Part shown: positions 32,722 through 42,840 of the stretch, piece after piece
Position numbering within the stretch: the first letter of the stretch is position 1
Layout of the letters: every line of letters starts with the position of its first letter
Source of the DNA: Geminicoccus roseus DSM 18922
GTDB taxonomy: Bacteria; Pseudomonadota; Alphaproteobacteria; Geminicoccales; Geminicoccaceae
NCBI RefSeq assembly: GCF_000427665.1
Contig: NZ_KE386572.1
Location: 4,464,373-4,528,372 of the forward strand
DNA length: 64,000 bases
Reading direction: 5' to 3'
The notes under the pieces: model-generated
Database searches by the model: none
Seen by the model: only the letters and a program-made list of their open reading frames with translations
What the model was told of the DNA's origin: nothing
Program-made: the position numbers and the translations under genes

Positions 32722-34680
32722 TCAGACCTCGATCTGCGTCCCCACCTCGATCACCCGGTCCGGCGGGAGCTCGAAATAGGCGGTGGGATCGGTGGCCGTG
32801 GCCGACATGCTGATGAACAGCCGTTCCTCGAACGGCCCCAGATAGTCGCGGGTCGACGGGACCAGCGTCTCGCGGCCCAGGAAGTACGAGGCCCTGGACG
32901 GATCGACCGTCAGGCCGGCCTGGGCCGCGACGCGCAGCGCCGCCGGGATGTCCGGCCGGTCCATGAAGCCGAACCGCACCACCACCGTCCAGAAGCCGTC
33001 GCTCAGCTTCCGCGCCTCCACGCCCTGGTGCAGCGGCACGCGCGGCACGTCGTCGGTGCGCACGGTCAGCAGCACGACCTGCTCGTGGAGCACATGGTTG
33101 TGCTTGAGGTTGTGCAGCAGGGTGTTCGGCACCACGGTCAGGTCGCTGCAGAGCACGACCGCCGTGCCCGCCACCCGCTGGCAGCGGGAACTGCTGGTGA
33201 CCGAGCGGATGAACAGGTCGATGCTCATCGCATGGGCGGTGCGCAGCGTCGCCAGGACACGCCGGCCCCGTACCCAGGTCCGCAGCATCAGGTACACGAC
33301 CGCCGCCAGCAGGAGCGGCATCCAGCCGCCGGCGGGGATCTTCAGGCTGTTGGCGATGATGTAGGCGGCGTCGAGGCAGAGCAGGCTGCCGAACACCAGG
33401 ACCGAGGTCAGCCGGCTCCAGCGCCACAGCCAGATCGCGACTAGGCCTGCCAGGATCGCGTCGATGCCCATGGCGCTGGTCACCGCGATCCCATAGGCCG
33501 CGGCCAGGCCCGAGGAGTTCTCGAACGCCAGGACCAGCGCCAGGACACCCACGGCGAGCAGCCAGTTGATCCGGGGGATGTAGACCTGGCCGATCTCGTG
33601 CTCGGAGGTGTGGCGCATCGCCATGCGGGGCAGGTAGCCCAGGCGCACCGCCTGCGAGGTCAGGGAGAACACGCCGGAGATCACCGCCTGGCTCGCCACG
33701 ATGGTGGCCAGCGTCGCCAGCAGGATCAGCGGCACCAGGCCCCAGTCCGGGACCATGTGGTAGAAGGGCGAGACGATCGCCTCGGGCTGGTTCAGGATCA
33801 GGGCGCCCTGGCCGAAATAGTTGATCACCAGGGCGGGCATCACCGCGCCGAACCAGGACATCCGGATCGCGCCGCGGCCGAAATGGCCCATGTCGGCATA
33901 GAGCGCCTCCGCCCCGGTGACGCACAGGACGACGGCACCCATGGCGACGAAGGCGTGCAGCCCCTCCTCGTGGAGGAAGTGGATCGCCCAGGTCGGGTCG
34001 ACCGCGCGCAGCACCGAGGGGTGCTGGACGATCTGCACCAGCCCCAGGACCACCAGCACCGAGAACCAGACCAGCATGATCGGCCCGAACAGCCGGCCGA
34101 CCATGGCCGTGCCCTGCCGCTGGATCATGAACAGCGCGAGCAGGATGGCGACCGCGATCGGCACCACGTAGGCCTCTAGCCGCGCATCCAGCGTCTGCAG
34201 GCCCTCGACGGCAGACAGCACCGAGATCGCCGGGGTGATGATCGCGTCGCCGTAGAACAGTCCGACCCCGATCATCGCCAGGGTCAGCACCACGAACTTG
34301 CGGGCGTCGCCCCGGGCTCCGCCGCTGCCCAGGGCCAGGGCGGCCAGGGCCAGCACCCCGCCTTCGCCCTTGTTGTCGGCGCGCATGATCAGGACGACGT
34401 ACTTGATCGCCACGATCAGGGTGAGGGACCAGAACACCAGCGAGAGCACGCCCAGGACATGCGGCTCGTCCAGGACAAGGCCGCCGGCATGGCCGAAGGC
34501 TTCGCGCATCGTGTAGAGCGGGCTTGTGCCGATGTCGCCGAACACGACGCCGAGTGCTGCCAGCACCGTGCCTGCGCGCAGCTTGCCCGCGCCCGGATCC
34601 TTGGGGTCGGCGGTCGAAACGGCCGGAGATTGGGCCAAGCGCGGCACCTTTCGGATGGGCGGAGCGCGCGGCTCATACAC
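32722..34680 (-). CDS. kup: Kup potassium transporter
   Basis: A Kup/HAK/KT K+:H+ symporter of about 650 residues. Just after the start it carries the signature LGVVFGDIGTSPLYTMREAF, then about 12 helices (GDAIITPAISVLSAVEGL, ALYADMGHFG, NYFGQGALIL). The hydrophilic C-terminal domain has RCQRVAGTAVVLCS and NHVLHEQVVLLTVRT, ending VIEVGTQIEV. It takes up K+ constitutively. The start is uncertain: GTG 34680, GTG 34647 and TTG 34713 are all in frame and none has a good ribosome site. The 168 bases between its end and the DapA-like start hold no gene. Confidence 0.93.
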   Translation of the reverse strand: MYEPRAPPIRKVPRLAQSPAVSTADPKDPGAGKLRAGTVLAALGVVFGDIGTSPLYTMREAFGHAGGLVLDEPHVLGVLSLVFWSLTLIVAIKYVVLIMRADNKGEGGVLALAALALGSGGARGDARKFVVLTLAMIGVGLFYGDAIITPAISVLSAVEGLQTLDARLEAYVVPIAVAILLALFMIQRQGTAMVGRLFGPIMLVWFSVLVVLGLVQIVQHPSVLRAVDPTWAIHFLHEEGLHAFVAMGAVVLCVTGAEALYADMGHFGRGAIRMSWFGAVMPALVINYFGQGALILNQPEAIVSPFYHMVPDWGLVPLILLATLATIVASQAVISGVFSLTSQAVRLGYLPRMAMRHTSEHEIGQVYIPRINWLLAVGVLALVLAFENSSGLAAAYGIAVTSAMGIDAILAGLVAIWLWRWSRLTSVLVFGSLLCLDAAYIIANSLKIPAGGWMPLLLAAVVYLMLRTWVRGRRVLATLRTAHAMSIDLFIRSVTSSSRCQRVAGTAVVLCSDLTVVPNTLLHNLKHNHVLHEQVVLLTVRTDDVPRVPLHQGVEARKLSDGFWTVVVRFGFMDRPDIPAALRVAAQAGLTVDPSRASYFLGRETLVPSTRDYLGPFEERLFISMSATATDPTAYFELPPDRVIEVGTQIEV

Positions 34681-34800
34681 GAGCTGTGGCCGGAAGCAAT
34701 CGGCTCGCCGCAACTCGCCGTGCGGGCATCCGGTGCATGCTCCGCAACCTGGACGAACTGTGGATTTCTCGCCCGCGCCTCGGTGCGGTGCCGCCGGACG

Positions 34801-35577
34801 TCAGGGGACGAACTGCTCCTTGAGGATCCGCTCCTCCAGGTGGTGCTCCGGGTCGAACAGCAGCTTCAGGTTGATGCTGCGGTCCTCCCAGATCTCGACG
34901 CGGGCGACGTCGCGTACCTCGGTATAGTCGGACACCGCGCTCACCGGCCGCTTCACCGGATCCAGCACGCGGATGCTGAACCTCGCCCCGTTGGGCAGGA
35001 GCGCCCCGCGCCACCGGCGCGGACGGAACGGGCTGATCGGGGTCAGCGCCAGGAGGTTGGCGCCGAGCGGCATGATCGGCCCGTGGGCGGAGAGGTTGTA
35101 GGCGGTGCTGCCGGCAGGGGTCGCAACCAGGACGCCGTCGCAGACCAGTTCCGGCAGGCGGGCGACCCCGTCGATCTCGATGGCCAGGCGCGCCGCCTGC
35201 CGGGTCTCGCGGTAAATCGATACCTCGTTGATCGCGATGCCGGACACCTGGGTGCCGTCGGTGCCGGTCGCTTCCATCCGCAAGGGATGCAGCGACACCT
35301 CGTGGGCGCGGGCCAGACGGTCCGGCAGGTCGTCGATTCCGAACTCGTTGAGCAGGAAGCCCACGGTGCCGAGGTTCATGCCATAGATCGGCAGGCCCCG
35401 CGGCATCTGCCCGTGCAGGGTTTCCAGCATGAAGCCGTCGCCGCCAAGCGCGATCACCAGCTCGGCCTCGTCCGGGTCGACGGTCGGCCACCGGCGCGCC
35501 AGGATCTCCATGGCGGCCTGGGCCTCGGGCGTCGCCGCCGCGAGAAGCGCCATCTTCGGCAGGGCTGGTCTGGCCAT
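34801..35577 (-). CDS. nadK: NAD kinase
   Basis: A 258-residue ATP-NAD kinase producing NADP+. The phosphate-donor loop is [10 protein letters not shown] (GGDG at 45-48), followed by the conserved [24 protein letters not shown], and the substrate loop [19 protein letters not shown]. The usual TPTGSTAY is TPAGSTAY here, a common variation. It ends with [15 protein letters not shown] at 35577. Divergent from moaA across 227 bases, and followed by kup on the same strand. Confidence 0.95.
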   Translation of the reverse strand: MARPALPKMALLAAATPEAQAAMEILARRWPTVDPDEAELVIALGGDGFMLETLHGQMPRGLPIYGMNLGTVGFLLNEFGIDDLPDRLARAHEVSLHPLRMEATGTDGTQVSGIAINEVSIYRETRQAARLAIEIDGVARLPELVCDGVLVATPAGSTAYNLSAHGPIMPLGANLLALTPISPFRPRRWRGALLPNGARFSIRVLDPVKRPVSAVSDYTEVRDVARVEIWEDRSINLKLLFDPEHHLEERILKEQFVP

Positions 35578-35656
35578 CTTCAGGTCCGGCCCTCCCGGGG
35601 CGCCGATCGCACGATTCTTGTCCCCGTGCCGGACGGGGGCCTTGGATGATTGCGTC

Positions 35657-35698
35657 GCGTTCGGCGGCCAGGGCGGTTCACTTCCCGCCGCCGAATGC
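35657..35698 (+). other. Hairpin in the nadK-moaA divergent region
   Basis: TTCGGCGG (35660-35667) pairs with CCGCCGAA (35688-35695). Three more pairs, one of them G-T, extend the stem to 35657-35698 around a 20-base loop. It lies about 105 bases upstream of moaA and could be a structured 5' leader of moaA or the end of a transcript. It lacks features I would use to call a molybdenum-cofactor riboswitch. Confidence 0.35.
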
Positions 35699-35804
35699 CT
35701 AAGTTCGCTGGAGGAAGCATAGACAGGCGCAGCGCCGCTTACCAGCGGGGCGCCGGTTCGTGCCGAGGTACCGCCCGCTCTTTGGGCCCGTTGCTGGACA
35801 TGCG

Positions 35805-36797
35805 ATGCTGATCGACCCGTTTGCGCGGAAGATCTCCTACGTGCGAGTCTCGGTCACCGACCGATGTGATTTCCGCTGCGTCTACTGCATGGCGGAGAAC
35901 ATGACGTTCCTGCCCAAGGCGGAACTGCTGACGCTTGAGGAACTCGACCGCCTGTGCAGCACGCTGGTGGCCATGGGGGTCCGCAAGCTGCGCCTGACCG
36001 GCGGGGAGCCCCTGGTCCGGCGCGACGTGATGCTGCTGATCGAGAGCCTGGGCCGTCACCTGAAGACCGGCGACCTCGACGAGCTGACCGTCACCACCAA
36101 CGGCAGTCAGCTCGCCCGGCATGCCGAGGGGCTGGCGCGGGCAGGGGTGCGGCGCATCAATGTCTCGCTGGACACGATGGACCCGGCCAAGTTCCTGGCG
36201 ATCACCCGCTGGGGCAAGTACGACAAGGTCATGGCCGGGATCCAGGCGGCCAAGGAGGCGGGCCTCGCCATCAAGATCAACGCGGTGGCGCTCAAGGGCG
36301 TCAACGAGGACGAGATCGACGACATGGTCGCCTGGTGCGGCGGGCAGGGCTTCGACCTCACCCTGATCGAGACCATGCCGCTCGGCGACATCGACGGCGA
36401 CCGCACCGAGCAGTACCTGCCGCTCTCCCTGGTGCGCGCCCGCCTGGAGAAGCGCTGGACGCTTTCCGACCTCGACTACAAGACCGGCGGGCCGGCCCGC
36501 TATGTCCAGGTCGCGGAGACTGGTGGCCGGATCGGCTTCATCACGCCGATGACCCATAATTTCTGCGAGAGCTGCAACCGGGTCCGGGTCACCTGCACCG
36601 GCACCATGTACATGTGCCTGGGCCAGGAGGACGCCGTCGACCTGCGCACGCCGCTGCGCTCGTCGGAAGGCAATATCGCCCTGGAGCAGGCGATCCGCGA
36701 CGGCATCGCCCGCAAGCCCAAGGGCCACGACTTCATCATCGACCGCCGCCGCAAGGTGCCGTCGGTCTCCCGGCACATGAGCGTCACCGGGGGCTGA
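35805..36797 (+). CDS. moaA: GTP 3',8-cyclase MoaA
   Basis: A 330-residue radical SAM enzyme for the first step of molybdopterin synthesis, working with MoaC. The SAM cluster motif CX3CX2C is at Cys21, Cys25 and Cys28 ([13 protein letters not shown]). The second cluster cysteines are in [19 protein letters not shown]. MoaA usually ends in two glycines, and this one ends SVTGG. The ATG at 35805 begins the typical [12 protein letters not shown] 35760 would add 15 residues. The last 14 bases overlap the convergent hydrolase gene. No other mo genes are nearby. Confidence 0.95.
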   Translation: MLIDPFARKISYVRVSVTDRCDFRCVYCMAENMTFLPKAELLTLEELDRLCSTLVAMGVRKLRLTGGEPLVRRDVMLLIESLGRHLKTGDLDELTVTTNGSQLARHAEGLARAGVRRINVSLDTMDPAKFLAITRWGKYDKVMAGIQAAKEAGLAIKINAVALKGVNEDEIDDMVAWCGGQGFDLTLIETMPLGDIDGDRTEQYLPLSLVRARLEKRWTLSDLDYKTGGPARYVQVAETGGRIGFITPMTHNFCESCNRVRVTCTGTMYMCLGQEDAVDLRTPLRSSEGNIALEQAIRDGIARKPKGHDFIIDRRRKVPSVSRHMSVTGG

Positions 36798-37620
36798 TGC
36801 GCTCCGCGAGGCCAGGCAGCTCGGCCAGGATCGTGAAATGGTCGCGGCCCGGGCAGCTCAGCTGCTCGACCCGGTTGCCGAGTGCGCCGGATGCGGCGGC
36901 GTAGCGGCTCGCCTGCGCGTGGAAGGCCTGGCTTTCCTCGCCGCCCGCCGCCAGCACCAGGGGAGGCTGGCCTGGCCGGACCTGGCGCGCCGGACTGAGC
37001 TGCTGGACCTGGTGATGGTCCAGCTGCAGGACCGGCTGGAGCCAGCTCCATGCCAAGGGCGCCAGGTCGTAGATCCCGCTGAGCGCCACCGCCGCCTGGA
37101 CCGGCCGGCTGGGCATGTCCCGCCAACGGCTCCAGTCGGTCGCCAGCATCATGGCGACCAGATGGCCGCCGGCGGAATGACCGGAGATGGTCAGCCGCCG
37201 GGGATCGCCGCCATGGACCGCCTCGTTCAGCACCACCCAGCGCAGGGCGGCGCGCATCTGCCGGACAATCTCGGCGATGCCTACCTGGGGGCACAGCGCG
37301 TAGTTCGGGACCACCACCGTGTGCCCCTGCTCGACCAGCGGCCCGGCCACGAACGAGAAGTCCTTGGCTGAAAAGCGCCGCCAGTACCCGCCATGGATGA
37401 AGACATGCACCGGCCCGCCGGCGGGGCCGGGGAACACGTCGAGATACTCTTCCGCCGTCGGCCCGTAGGGCAGGTCGGCCAGGTGCCGCAGCCGCGCCCG
37501 CGCATCGGCACTGTCGCTGGTCCAGCCGGCGGTGTGCCGGGCGCTGTCCGCCACCGCCTTCCCGGCATCGTAGAGGCGATCGACCTCGGCAGGATCGCAG
37601 ATCAGGTCCGGCAGTGTCAT
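36784..37620 (-). CDS. Alpha/beta hydrolase (kynurenine formamidase-like)
   Basis: A 278-residue serine hydrolase. The oxyanion motif HGGYW is at 76-80, the nucleophile Ser149 is in SGHSAGG, and the likely catalytic His is in GRDHFTI near the C-terminus. The HGGYW/GHSAGG combination resembles kynurenine formamidases and BD-FAE esterases. No tryptophan-catabolism genes are adjacent, so the substrate is open. Its start overlaps the aroC stop by 4 bases, indicating co-transcription, and its end overlaps moaA by 14 bases on the other strand. Confidence 0.87.
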   Translation of the reverse strand: MTLPDLICDPAEVDRLYDAGKAVADSARHTAGWTSDSADARARLRHLADLPYGPTAEEYLDVFPGPAGGPVHVFIHGGYWRRFSAKDFSFVAGPLVEQGHTVVVPNYALCPQVGIAEIVRQMRAALRWVVLNEAVHGGDPRRLTISGHSAGGHLVAMMLATDWSRWRDMPSRPVQAAVALSGIYDLAPLAWSWLQPVLQLDHHQVQQLSPARQVRPGQPPLVLAAGGEESQAFHAQASRYAAASGALGNRVEQLSCPGRDHFTILAELPGLAERISPR

Positions 37621-38705
37621 GCTCCGGCTCCCCGAAAGCCGTAGATCCCGCGATGGCGCAGCAGGTGGTCCGCCAGGACCACCGCCATCATCGCCTCGCC
37701 GACCGGCACCGCCCGGATCCCGACACAGGGGTCATGGCGCCCCTTGGTCAGGATTTCCGTCTCCGCCCCGCTCCGGTCGATGGTCCGGCGCGGCGTCAGG
37801 ATCGAGGAGGTCGGCTTGACCGCGAAGCGCACGATCACGTCCTGGCCGGTCGAGATCCCACCCAGGATCCCGCCGGCATGGTTGGCGGAGAAGCGCGGTC
37901 CGTCGTTGCCCATCCGCATCTCGTCGGCGTTCTCCTCGCCGGAGAAGCCGGCTGCTTCCAGGCCAGCACCGATCTCCACCGCCTTGACCGCGTTGATGCT
38001 CATCATCGCCTTGGCGAGGTCGGCATCCAGCTTGTCGTAGATCGGCTCGCCCAGGCCGGCCGGAACCCCGCTCGCCACCACCTCGATGACGGCGCCCACG
38101 GAGGAGCCGGCCTTGCGCACCTGGCCCAGCAGGTCCTCCCAGCGCGCGGCGGTGGCGGCATCCGGGCAGAAGAACGGGTTGCGGTCGATTTCCGCGTCCT
38201 CGAACCGGGCCCGGTCGATCCGGTCCTTGCCCATCTGCACCATGTAGCCGCGGATCCGCACTCCGTCGCCCAGCACCTTGCGGGCGATCGCCCCTGCGGC
38301 GACCCGGCTCGCGGTCTCGCGCGCGGACGAGCGCCCGCCGCCGCGATGGTCGCGGATGCCGTATTTCATGTCGTAGGTATAGTCGGCGTGGCCCGGCCGG
38401 TACTTGTCCTTGATGTCGCCGTAGTCCTTGGATCGCTGGTCCTGGTTGCGGATCATCAGCTGGACCGGCGTGCCGGTGGTCATGCCCTCGAAGACGCCCG
38501 AGAGGATCTCGACGCTGTCCGGCTCCTGGCGCTGGGTGGTGAACTTGGACTGGCCCGGCTTGCGCTTGTCGAGCCAGATCTGGATGTCGGCTTCGCTCAA
38601 GGAAAGCCGCGATGGCACGCCGTCGACGACGCAGCCGATCGCCGGGCCGTGGCTCTCGCCCCAGGTGGTGAACCGGAAAAGCTCGCCGAAGCTGCTGCCT
38701 GCCAT
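37617..38705 (-). CDS. aroC: Chorismate synthase
   Basis: A 362-residue FMN-dependent enzyme converting EPSP to chorismate at the end of the shikimate pathway. It has all three family signatures: [17 protein letters not shown], the [19 protein letters not shown] block, and [20 protein letters not shown]. The N-terminus [18 protein letters not shown] is typical and fixes the ATG start. Downstream hydrolase overlaps by 4 bases. Confidence 0.97.
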   Translation of the reverse strand: MAGSSFGELFRFTTWGESHGPAIGCVVDGVPSRLSLSEADIQIWLDKRKPGQSKFTTQRQEPDSVEILSGVFEGMTTGTPVQLMIRNQDQRSKDYGDIKDKYRPGHADYTYDMKYGIRDHRGGGRSSARETASRVAAGAIARKVLGDGVRIRGYMVQMGKDRIDRARFEDAEIDRNPFFCPDAATAARWEDLLGQVRKAGSSVGAVIEVVASGVPAGLGEPIYDKLDADLAKAMMSINAVKAVEIGAGLEAAGFSGEENADEMRMGNDGPRFSANHAGGILGGISTGQDVIVRFAVKPTSSILTPRRTIDRSGAETEILTKGRHDPCVGIRAVPVGEAMMAVVLADHLLRHRGIYGFRGAGA

Positions 38706-38847
38706 CGATCCTCGACCCTGCGCGTGCCCGTGGAGGCGGCAGGTGCGCGAAACGGTGCCGGCGGGTCAAGAGGCTGCTTGAAGGTGCCCGGAACAGGAAT
38801 GGGCGGGCTGGTGCCGCCGGCCGAGCCTGTTCCGGGCTGAGGTCAGC

Positions 38848-38979
38848 TCAGGGCGTGTCGGTTGCCGCGGGCGGCGTCTCGACCGTTCCTGGCGTGGTCG
38901 CGGTGGTAGGCCAGAAGATCCAGGCGAGCAGAATGACGACAATCACCGCGATGATGATGTACCAGGTTCGCTTGTCCAT
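38848..38979 (-). CDS. Small 43-residue single-span membrane protein
   Basis: A short gene encoding MDKRTWYIIIAVIVVILLAW, then IFWP and a Thr/Pro-rich tail ending in TDTP. It is a positively charged start, one long hydrophobic helix (residues 7-23) and a short hydrophilic tail. GGGAGGAACGA lies upstream of the ATG at a workable distance. It sits alone between aroC and fabI. A candidate EcfG-like promoter precedes it (39064-39088). Such proteins are common in alphaproteobacterial stress regulons, but I cannot assign a function. The 70-codon frame over the same bases is a shadow. Confidence 0.68.
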   Translation of the reverse strand: MDKRTWYIIIAVIVVILLAWIFWPTTATTPGTVETPPAATDTP

Positions 38980-39063
38980 CGTTCTCGTTCCTCCCTGCCA
39001 GAAGAGCAGAACGATAAGATGGATGCGCTTGTGGCGTGCGTCGACTGTCCAGCATGGGAAAGG

Positions 39064-39088
39064 AACGAGCGGACTAGCGGTGTGTTCG
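39064..39088 (-). promoter_or_regulatory. Weak EcfG-like promoter candidate before the 43-residue protein
   Basis: On the minus strand CGAAC (39088-39084) and CGTT (39067-39064) are 16 bases apart. Against the consensus GGAAC-N16-17-CGTT this has one mismatch in the -35 part. It is 85 bases upstream of the small gene. The evidence is positional and weak. Confidence 0.3.
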
Positions 39089-39114
39089 CACCGCCACCCA
39101 AGAGACGGGCGGGA

Positions 39115-39942
39115 TCAGACGACCGAGATGTCCGGTGCGTCCGCCGCCTTCATGCCGACCACGTGGTAGCCGCTGTCGACATGCACGATCTCGCCGGTGG
39201 TGCCGGCGGCAAGGTCGGAGAGCAGGTAGACGGCAGCACCGCCGACATCCTCGATCGTCGTGTTGCGCTTGAGGGGCGCGTTGTACTCGTTCCACTTGAG
39301 GATGTAGCGGAAGTCGCCGATCCCGGACGCGGCCAGCGTCTTCACCGGCCCGGCCGAGATGGCGTTCACGCGGATCTTCTGGCCGCCCAGGTCCACGGCC
39401 AGGAAACGCACCGACGCTTCCAGGGCCGCCTTGGCGACGCCCATGACGTTGTAGTGCGGGACCACCCGCTCGGCGCCGAGATAGGTCAGGGTCAGCATCG
39501 ACCCGCCGTCCGGCATCAGCTTCATGGCGCGGCGGGCGAGGTCCGTGAAGCTGAACACCGAGACGTTCATGCTGTTCTGGAAGTTCTGGTAGCTGGTGTC
39601 GACGTAGCGGCCCTTCAGCTCCTCCTTGTCGGAGTAGGCGATCGCGTGCACCACGAAGTCCAGCTTGCCCCACTTGGCGCCGATCTCCTCGAACAGCGCA
39701 TCCATGGATGCCGAATCGGTGACGTCGGCCGGCAGCACCAGTGGCGCGCCCAGCCGCTCGGCCAGCGGCACCACCCGCTTCTTCAGCGCCTCGCCCTGGT
39801 AGGTCACCGCGAGTTCGGCCCCATGCGCGGCCACCGCTTCGGCGATACCCCAGGCCAGTGACCGGTCGTTGGCGATGCCCATGACCAGCCCGCGCTTGCC
39901 GGCGAACAACGGCCCGGAGGAGGGGGGCTTGATCGCGCTCAT
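39115..39942 (-). CDS. fabI: Enoyl-[acyl-carrier-protein] reductase [NADH]
   Basis: A 275-residue SDR enzyme reducing the trans-2 double bond in each cycle of fatty acid elongation. The NAD-binding start is GLVMGIANDRSLAWGIAEAV, the catalytic pair is in HYNVMGVAKAALE (Tyr-x6-Lys), and the end has GGAAVYLLSDLAAGTTGEIV. It is the target type of triclosan. The ATG at 39942 is chosen; a TTG two codons upstream is closer to the GGAG. The gene lies upstream of the 43-residue protein and downstream of the YihY gene, all on the minus strand. Confidence 0.96.
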   Translation of the reverse strand: MSAIKPPSSGPLFAGKRGLVMGIANDRSLAWGIAEAVAAHGAELAVTYQGEALKKRVVPLAERLGAPLVLPADVTDSASMDALFEEIGAKWGKLDFVVHAIAYSDKEELKGRYVDTSYQNFQNSMNVSVFSFTDLARRAMKLMPDGGSMLTLTYLGAERVVPHYNVMGVAKAALEASVRFLAVDLGGQKIRVNAISAGPVKTLAASGIGDFRYILKWNEYNAPLKRNTTIEDVGGAAVYLLSDLAAGTTGEIVHVDSGYHVVGMKAADAPDISVV

Positions 39943-39987
39943 AGGCAAAGATCTCCGATGGAAAAGCGGCGCTGTGTGGAGCGGTTC

Positions 39988-40968
39988 TTAACCGTGAGCC
40001 AGCGGCGCCGAAAGAGGGCTGGGCGTGCTGGCGCGATCGACGGCCGCCGCCAGCTCCGCGCCAAGCAGGAAGATCACTGCGGACAACCAGAAGAAGAACA
40101 TCGTCACCACCACTCCTCCGAGGCTGCCATAGGTGACGCTCATGCTGCTGACGTTGCGCATGTAGTACGAGAAGGCGAAGACCAGCACGTTCCAGACTAC
40201 CGCCACGAACAGCGCGCCGATCGCCAGCCGGGTCAGCGGGATGCGCCGCCCGGGTAGCAGCCGGAACAGGGTCATCGAGATCACGAACAGGATCGCGACC
40301 CCGGTCAGGTGGCTGGACCAACTTCCGACGATCATGGTGATCTCCGGGTCGTGCAGGAGCTGGGCGGCCAGTTGCAGGCCGATCGGCAGGACCAGGGTGA
40401 GGGTGGTCAGGGCGATCGCGCAGAACCCGGCGAAGAAGGTCAGCAGCAGCCCCTGCAGCCGGCGCATCGGCCAGTCTTTGGCGCTCACTGTGGCATCGAA
40501 GATACGGTTCAGCGCGTTGCGCACCGCTTCGACCGCACTGGAAGCGACCCACAGGGTCCCGACCATGGAGAGGGTCAGGATGCTGGGATGCGCCCCGCGC
40601 CGGACCTCGTTCACCAGCGGCTTGACCCAGCCGGCCACCTCCGGCGGCAGGAGGGTCAGCGCCAGGTCGATCGACTGCGTGGCGGCCTCGCTCTGCCCCA
40701 CCCAGCCGGCCAGGGTGAGGAGGAAGATCAGGAACGGCACCAGGGCGAAGAGCGAATCGAACGCGATCGCGGCGGCGTGGGTCAGGCCGTCATCGATCAG
40801 GAAGCGCGTGAAGGCCCGTTGCGCGATCTTGCGCACGGAAATCGGCGGGCGCGGGGCCAGGGCGTGGGCGGCATCCATGGCGTTGAAGTCGCATCGCCAG
40901 TCTCGCGCGGCAAGCCGCAGCTTGTCCCAGCTTGGCATGCCTGGGCGGTTGATCGTCTCGCTGGCCAC
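39988..40968 (-). CDS. YihY/BrkB family inner-membrane protein
   Basis: A protein of about 326 residues with six long membrane helices and the family blocks LTHAAAIAFDSLFALVPFL, GTLWVASSAVEAVRNALNRI, LLPGRRIPLTRLAIGALFVA and SYYMRNVSSMSVTYGSLGG. It belongs to the YihY (formerly annotated RNase BN) family, whose function is unsettled; a transport or lipid role is suspected. The GTG start at 40968 is uncertain: ATG 40938 and ATG 40878 are in frame and none has a strong ribosome site. Divergent from ilvD. Confidence 0.88.
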   Translation of the reverse strand: MASETINRPGMPSWDKLRLAARDWRCDFNAMDAAHALAPRPPISVRKIAQRAFTRFLIDDGLTHAAAIAFDSLFALVPFLIFLLTLAGWVGQSEAATQSIDLALTLLPPEVAGWVKPLVNEVRRGAHPSILTLSMVGTLWVASSAVEAVRNALNRIFDATVSAKDWPMRRLQGLLLTFFAGFCAIALTTLTLVLPIGLQLAAQLLHDPEITMIVGSWSSHLTGVAILFVISMTLFRLLPGRRIPLTRLAIGALFVAVVWNVLVFAFSYYMRNVSSMSVTYGSLGGVVVTMFFFWLSAVIFLLGAELAAAVDRASTPSPLSAPLAHG

Positions 40969-41061
40969 GCGACCGGGCGATGACTATGGTTCGCTCCACA
41001 ATAATGGGGTGGCACGGCAATGACCTCCGCCCCCGGGCCATCAAGTGAGGAGTTGGGCGAC

Positions 41062-42789
41062 GTGGCGCGCGTGACGATCTTCGACAAGACCAACCTGCCC
41101 TCGCGCTACTCCACCACGGGGCCCCAGCGCGCCCCGCACCGGTCCTACTACTACGCGATGGGCCTCACCTCGGACGACATCAAGAAGCCGTTCGTTGGCG
41201 TGGTGACGACCTGGAACGAGGCGGCACCCTGCAACATCGCCCTTGGCCGGCAGGCCCAGGCGGTCAAGCGTGGCGTGGTCAAGGCGGGCGGCACGCCGCG
41301 CGAGTTCACCACCATCACCGTCACCGACGGCATCGCCATGGGCCACCAGGGGATGAAGTCGTCCCTGGTCTCCCGCGAGGTGATCGCGGATTCGACCGAG
41401 CTGACCGTGCGCGGGCATGCCTATGACGCGCTGGTGGGGCTCGCCGGCTGCGACAAGTCGCTGCCCGGACTGATGATGGCCATGGTCCGCCTGAACGTCC
41501 CTGCCGTGTTCATGTATGGCGGCTCGATCCTGCCGGGGAAGTTCCGCGGCCGGGACGTGACCGTCCAGGACGTGTTCGAGGCGGTGGGCAAGCATGCGGT
41601 GGGCGCCATGTCGGATGCCGACCTGGACGAGCTGGAGCGGGTCGCCTGCCCGTCGGCCGGCTCCTGCGGCGGCCAGTTCACCGCCAACACCATGGCCTGC
41701 GTTTCCGAGGCCATCGGCCTGGCGCTGCCCGGCTCGGCCGGCACCCCGGCACCCTACGAGGCCCGCGACGCCTGGGCGGAACAGTCCGGCGAGGCGGTCA
41801 TGGAGCTGCTGGCCAACCGGACCCGGCCCCGGGACATCGTCACCCTGAAGGCCCTGGAGAACGCCGCCCGGGTCGTCGCCTGCTCTGGCGGCTCGACCAA
41901 CGGCGCCCTCCATCTGCCGGCCCTGGCGCACGAGGCCGGCATCAAGTTCGACCTGCACGACGTCGCCGAGATCTTCCGCTCGACCCCCTACATCGCCGAC
42001 CTGAAGCCCGCCGGGCAGTACGTGATGAAGGACCTGGCCGATGTCGGCGGGGTGCCGCTGATCATGCGGGCGCTGCTGGATGGCGGGTTCCTGCATGGCG
42101 ACTGCATCACCGTCACCGGCAGGACCATCGCGCAGAACCTGGAGAGCTTCCCCTGGCGGCCCGACCAGACGATCGTGCGCGCCACCACCAACCCGATCAC
42201 CGAGGTCGGCGGCGTGGTCGGCCTGAAGGGCACGCTGGCCCCGGAGGGCGCCATCGTGAAGATCGCCGGCCTGCCCAGCCTGAAGTTCCGTGGTCCGGCC
42301 CGCTGCTTCGACTGCGAGGAGGACGCCATGCAGGCGGTCCAGGAGCGCAAGTACGAGGATGGCGAGGTCCTGGTGATCCGCTACGAGGGCCCCAAGGGCG
42401 GTCCTGGCATGCGCGAGATGCTGGGGGTGACCTCGGCGCTGTACGGCCAGGGCAAGGGAGATGCCGTGGCGCTGATCACCGACGGGCGCTTTTCGGGTGC
42501 CACCCGCGGCTTCTGCATTGGCCATGTCGGTCCGGAAGCGCAGGTCGGCGGGCCGATCGGCCTGTTGAGAAACGGCGACATCATCGCGATCGATGCCGAG
42601 AAGGGCACGATGGATGTCGAGCTGTCGGAGGAGGAACTGGCCAAGCGCCGCGCGGAGTGGAAGCCGCGACCGACCTACTATGCGGCGGGTACGCTCTGGA
42701 AGTATGCCCAGACGGTGGGTTCGGCCGAGAAGGGCGCCGTCACCCATCCGGGCGGCGCCGCCGAGGTGCATGTCTACGCCGACATCTGA
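41062..42789 (+). CDS. ilvD: Dihydroxy-acid dehydratase
   Basis: A 575-residue Fe-S dehydratase making the 2-oxo acids for isoleucine and valine. It has the IlvD/Edd signatures: [36 protein letters not shown] and the cluster cysteine in [11 protein letters not shown]; the C-terminal domain has [20 protein letters not shown]. The GTG at 41062 with GAGGAG 9 bases upstream gives the usual length. An upstream ATG at 41020 would add 14 residues without a good ribosome site. A strong hairpin follows the stop. Confidence 0.95.
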   Translation: MARVTIFDKTNLPSRYSTTGPQRAPHRSYYYAMGLTSDDIKKPFVGVVTTWNEAAPCNIALGRQAQAVKRGVVKAGGTPREFTTITVTDGIAMGHQGMKSSLVSREVIADSTELTVRGHAYDALVGLAGCDKSLPGLMMAMVRLNVPAVFMYGGSILPGKFRGRDVTVQDVFEAVGKHAVGAMSDADLDELERVACPSAGSCGGQFTANTMACVSEAIGLALPGSAGTPAPYEARDAWAEQSGEAVMELLANRTRPRDIVTLKALENAARVVACSGGSTNGALHLPALAHEAGIKFDLHDVAEIFRSTPYIADLKPAGQYVMKDLADVGGVPLIMRALLDGGFLHGDCITVTGRTIAQNLESFPWRPDQTIVRATTNPITEVGGVVGLKGTLAPEGAIVKIAGLPSLKFRGPARCFDCEEDAMQAVQERKYEDGEVLVIRYEGPKGGPGMREMLGVTSALYGQGKGDAVALITDGRFSGATRGFCIGHVGPEAQVGGPIGLLRNGDIIAIDAEKGTMDVELSEEELAKRRAEWKPRPTYYAAGTLWKYAQTVGSAEKGAVTHPGGAAEVHVYADI

Positions 42790-42801
42790 CGGCGCAGGAG
42801 C

Positions 42802-42832
42802 CTGCGCTCCCGGGCAGGGCCCGGGAGCGCAG
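42802..42832. terminator. Perfect 14-bp hairpin between convergent ilvD and DUF4142 genes
   Basis: CTGCGCTCCCGGGC at 42802-42815 is followed after 3 bases by its exact complement GCCCGGGAGCGCAG at 42819-42832. It lies 12 bases after the ilvD stop and 8 bases before the end of the opposite gene. Without a T-run it is not a textbook intrinsic terminator, but the symmetric stem between two convergent genes fits a bidirectional transcription stop or RNA-stabilising element. Confidence 0.7.
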
Positions 42833-42840
42833 CGCGGACA

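Noticed and set aside
31976-33925. 649-codon minus-strand frame across the DapA-like and kup genes
   Set aside because: Same-strand shadow in another frame; Arg/Gly/Pro-rich, no domain, while both overlapped genes have full motifs.
38843-39055. 70-codon minus-strand frame between aroC and fabI
   Set aside because: It overlaps the 43-residue membrane protein in another frame. The small gene has the better ribosome site and a plausible helix.
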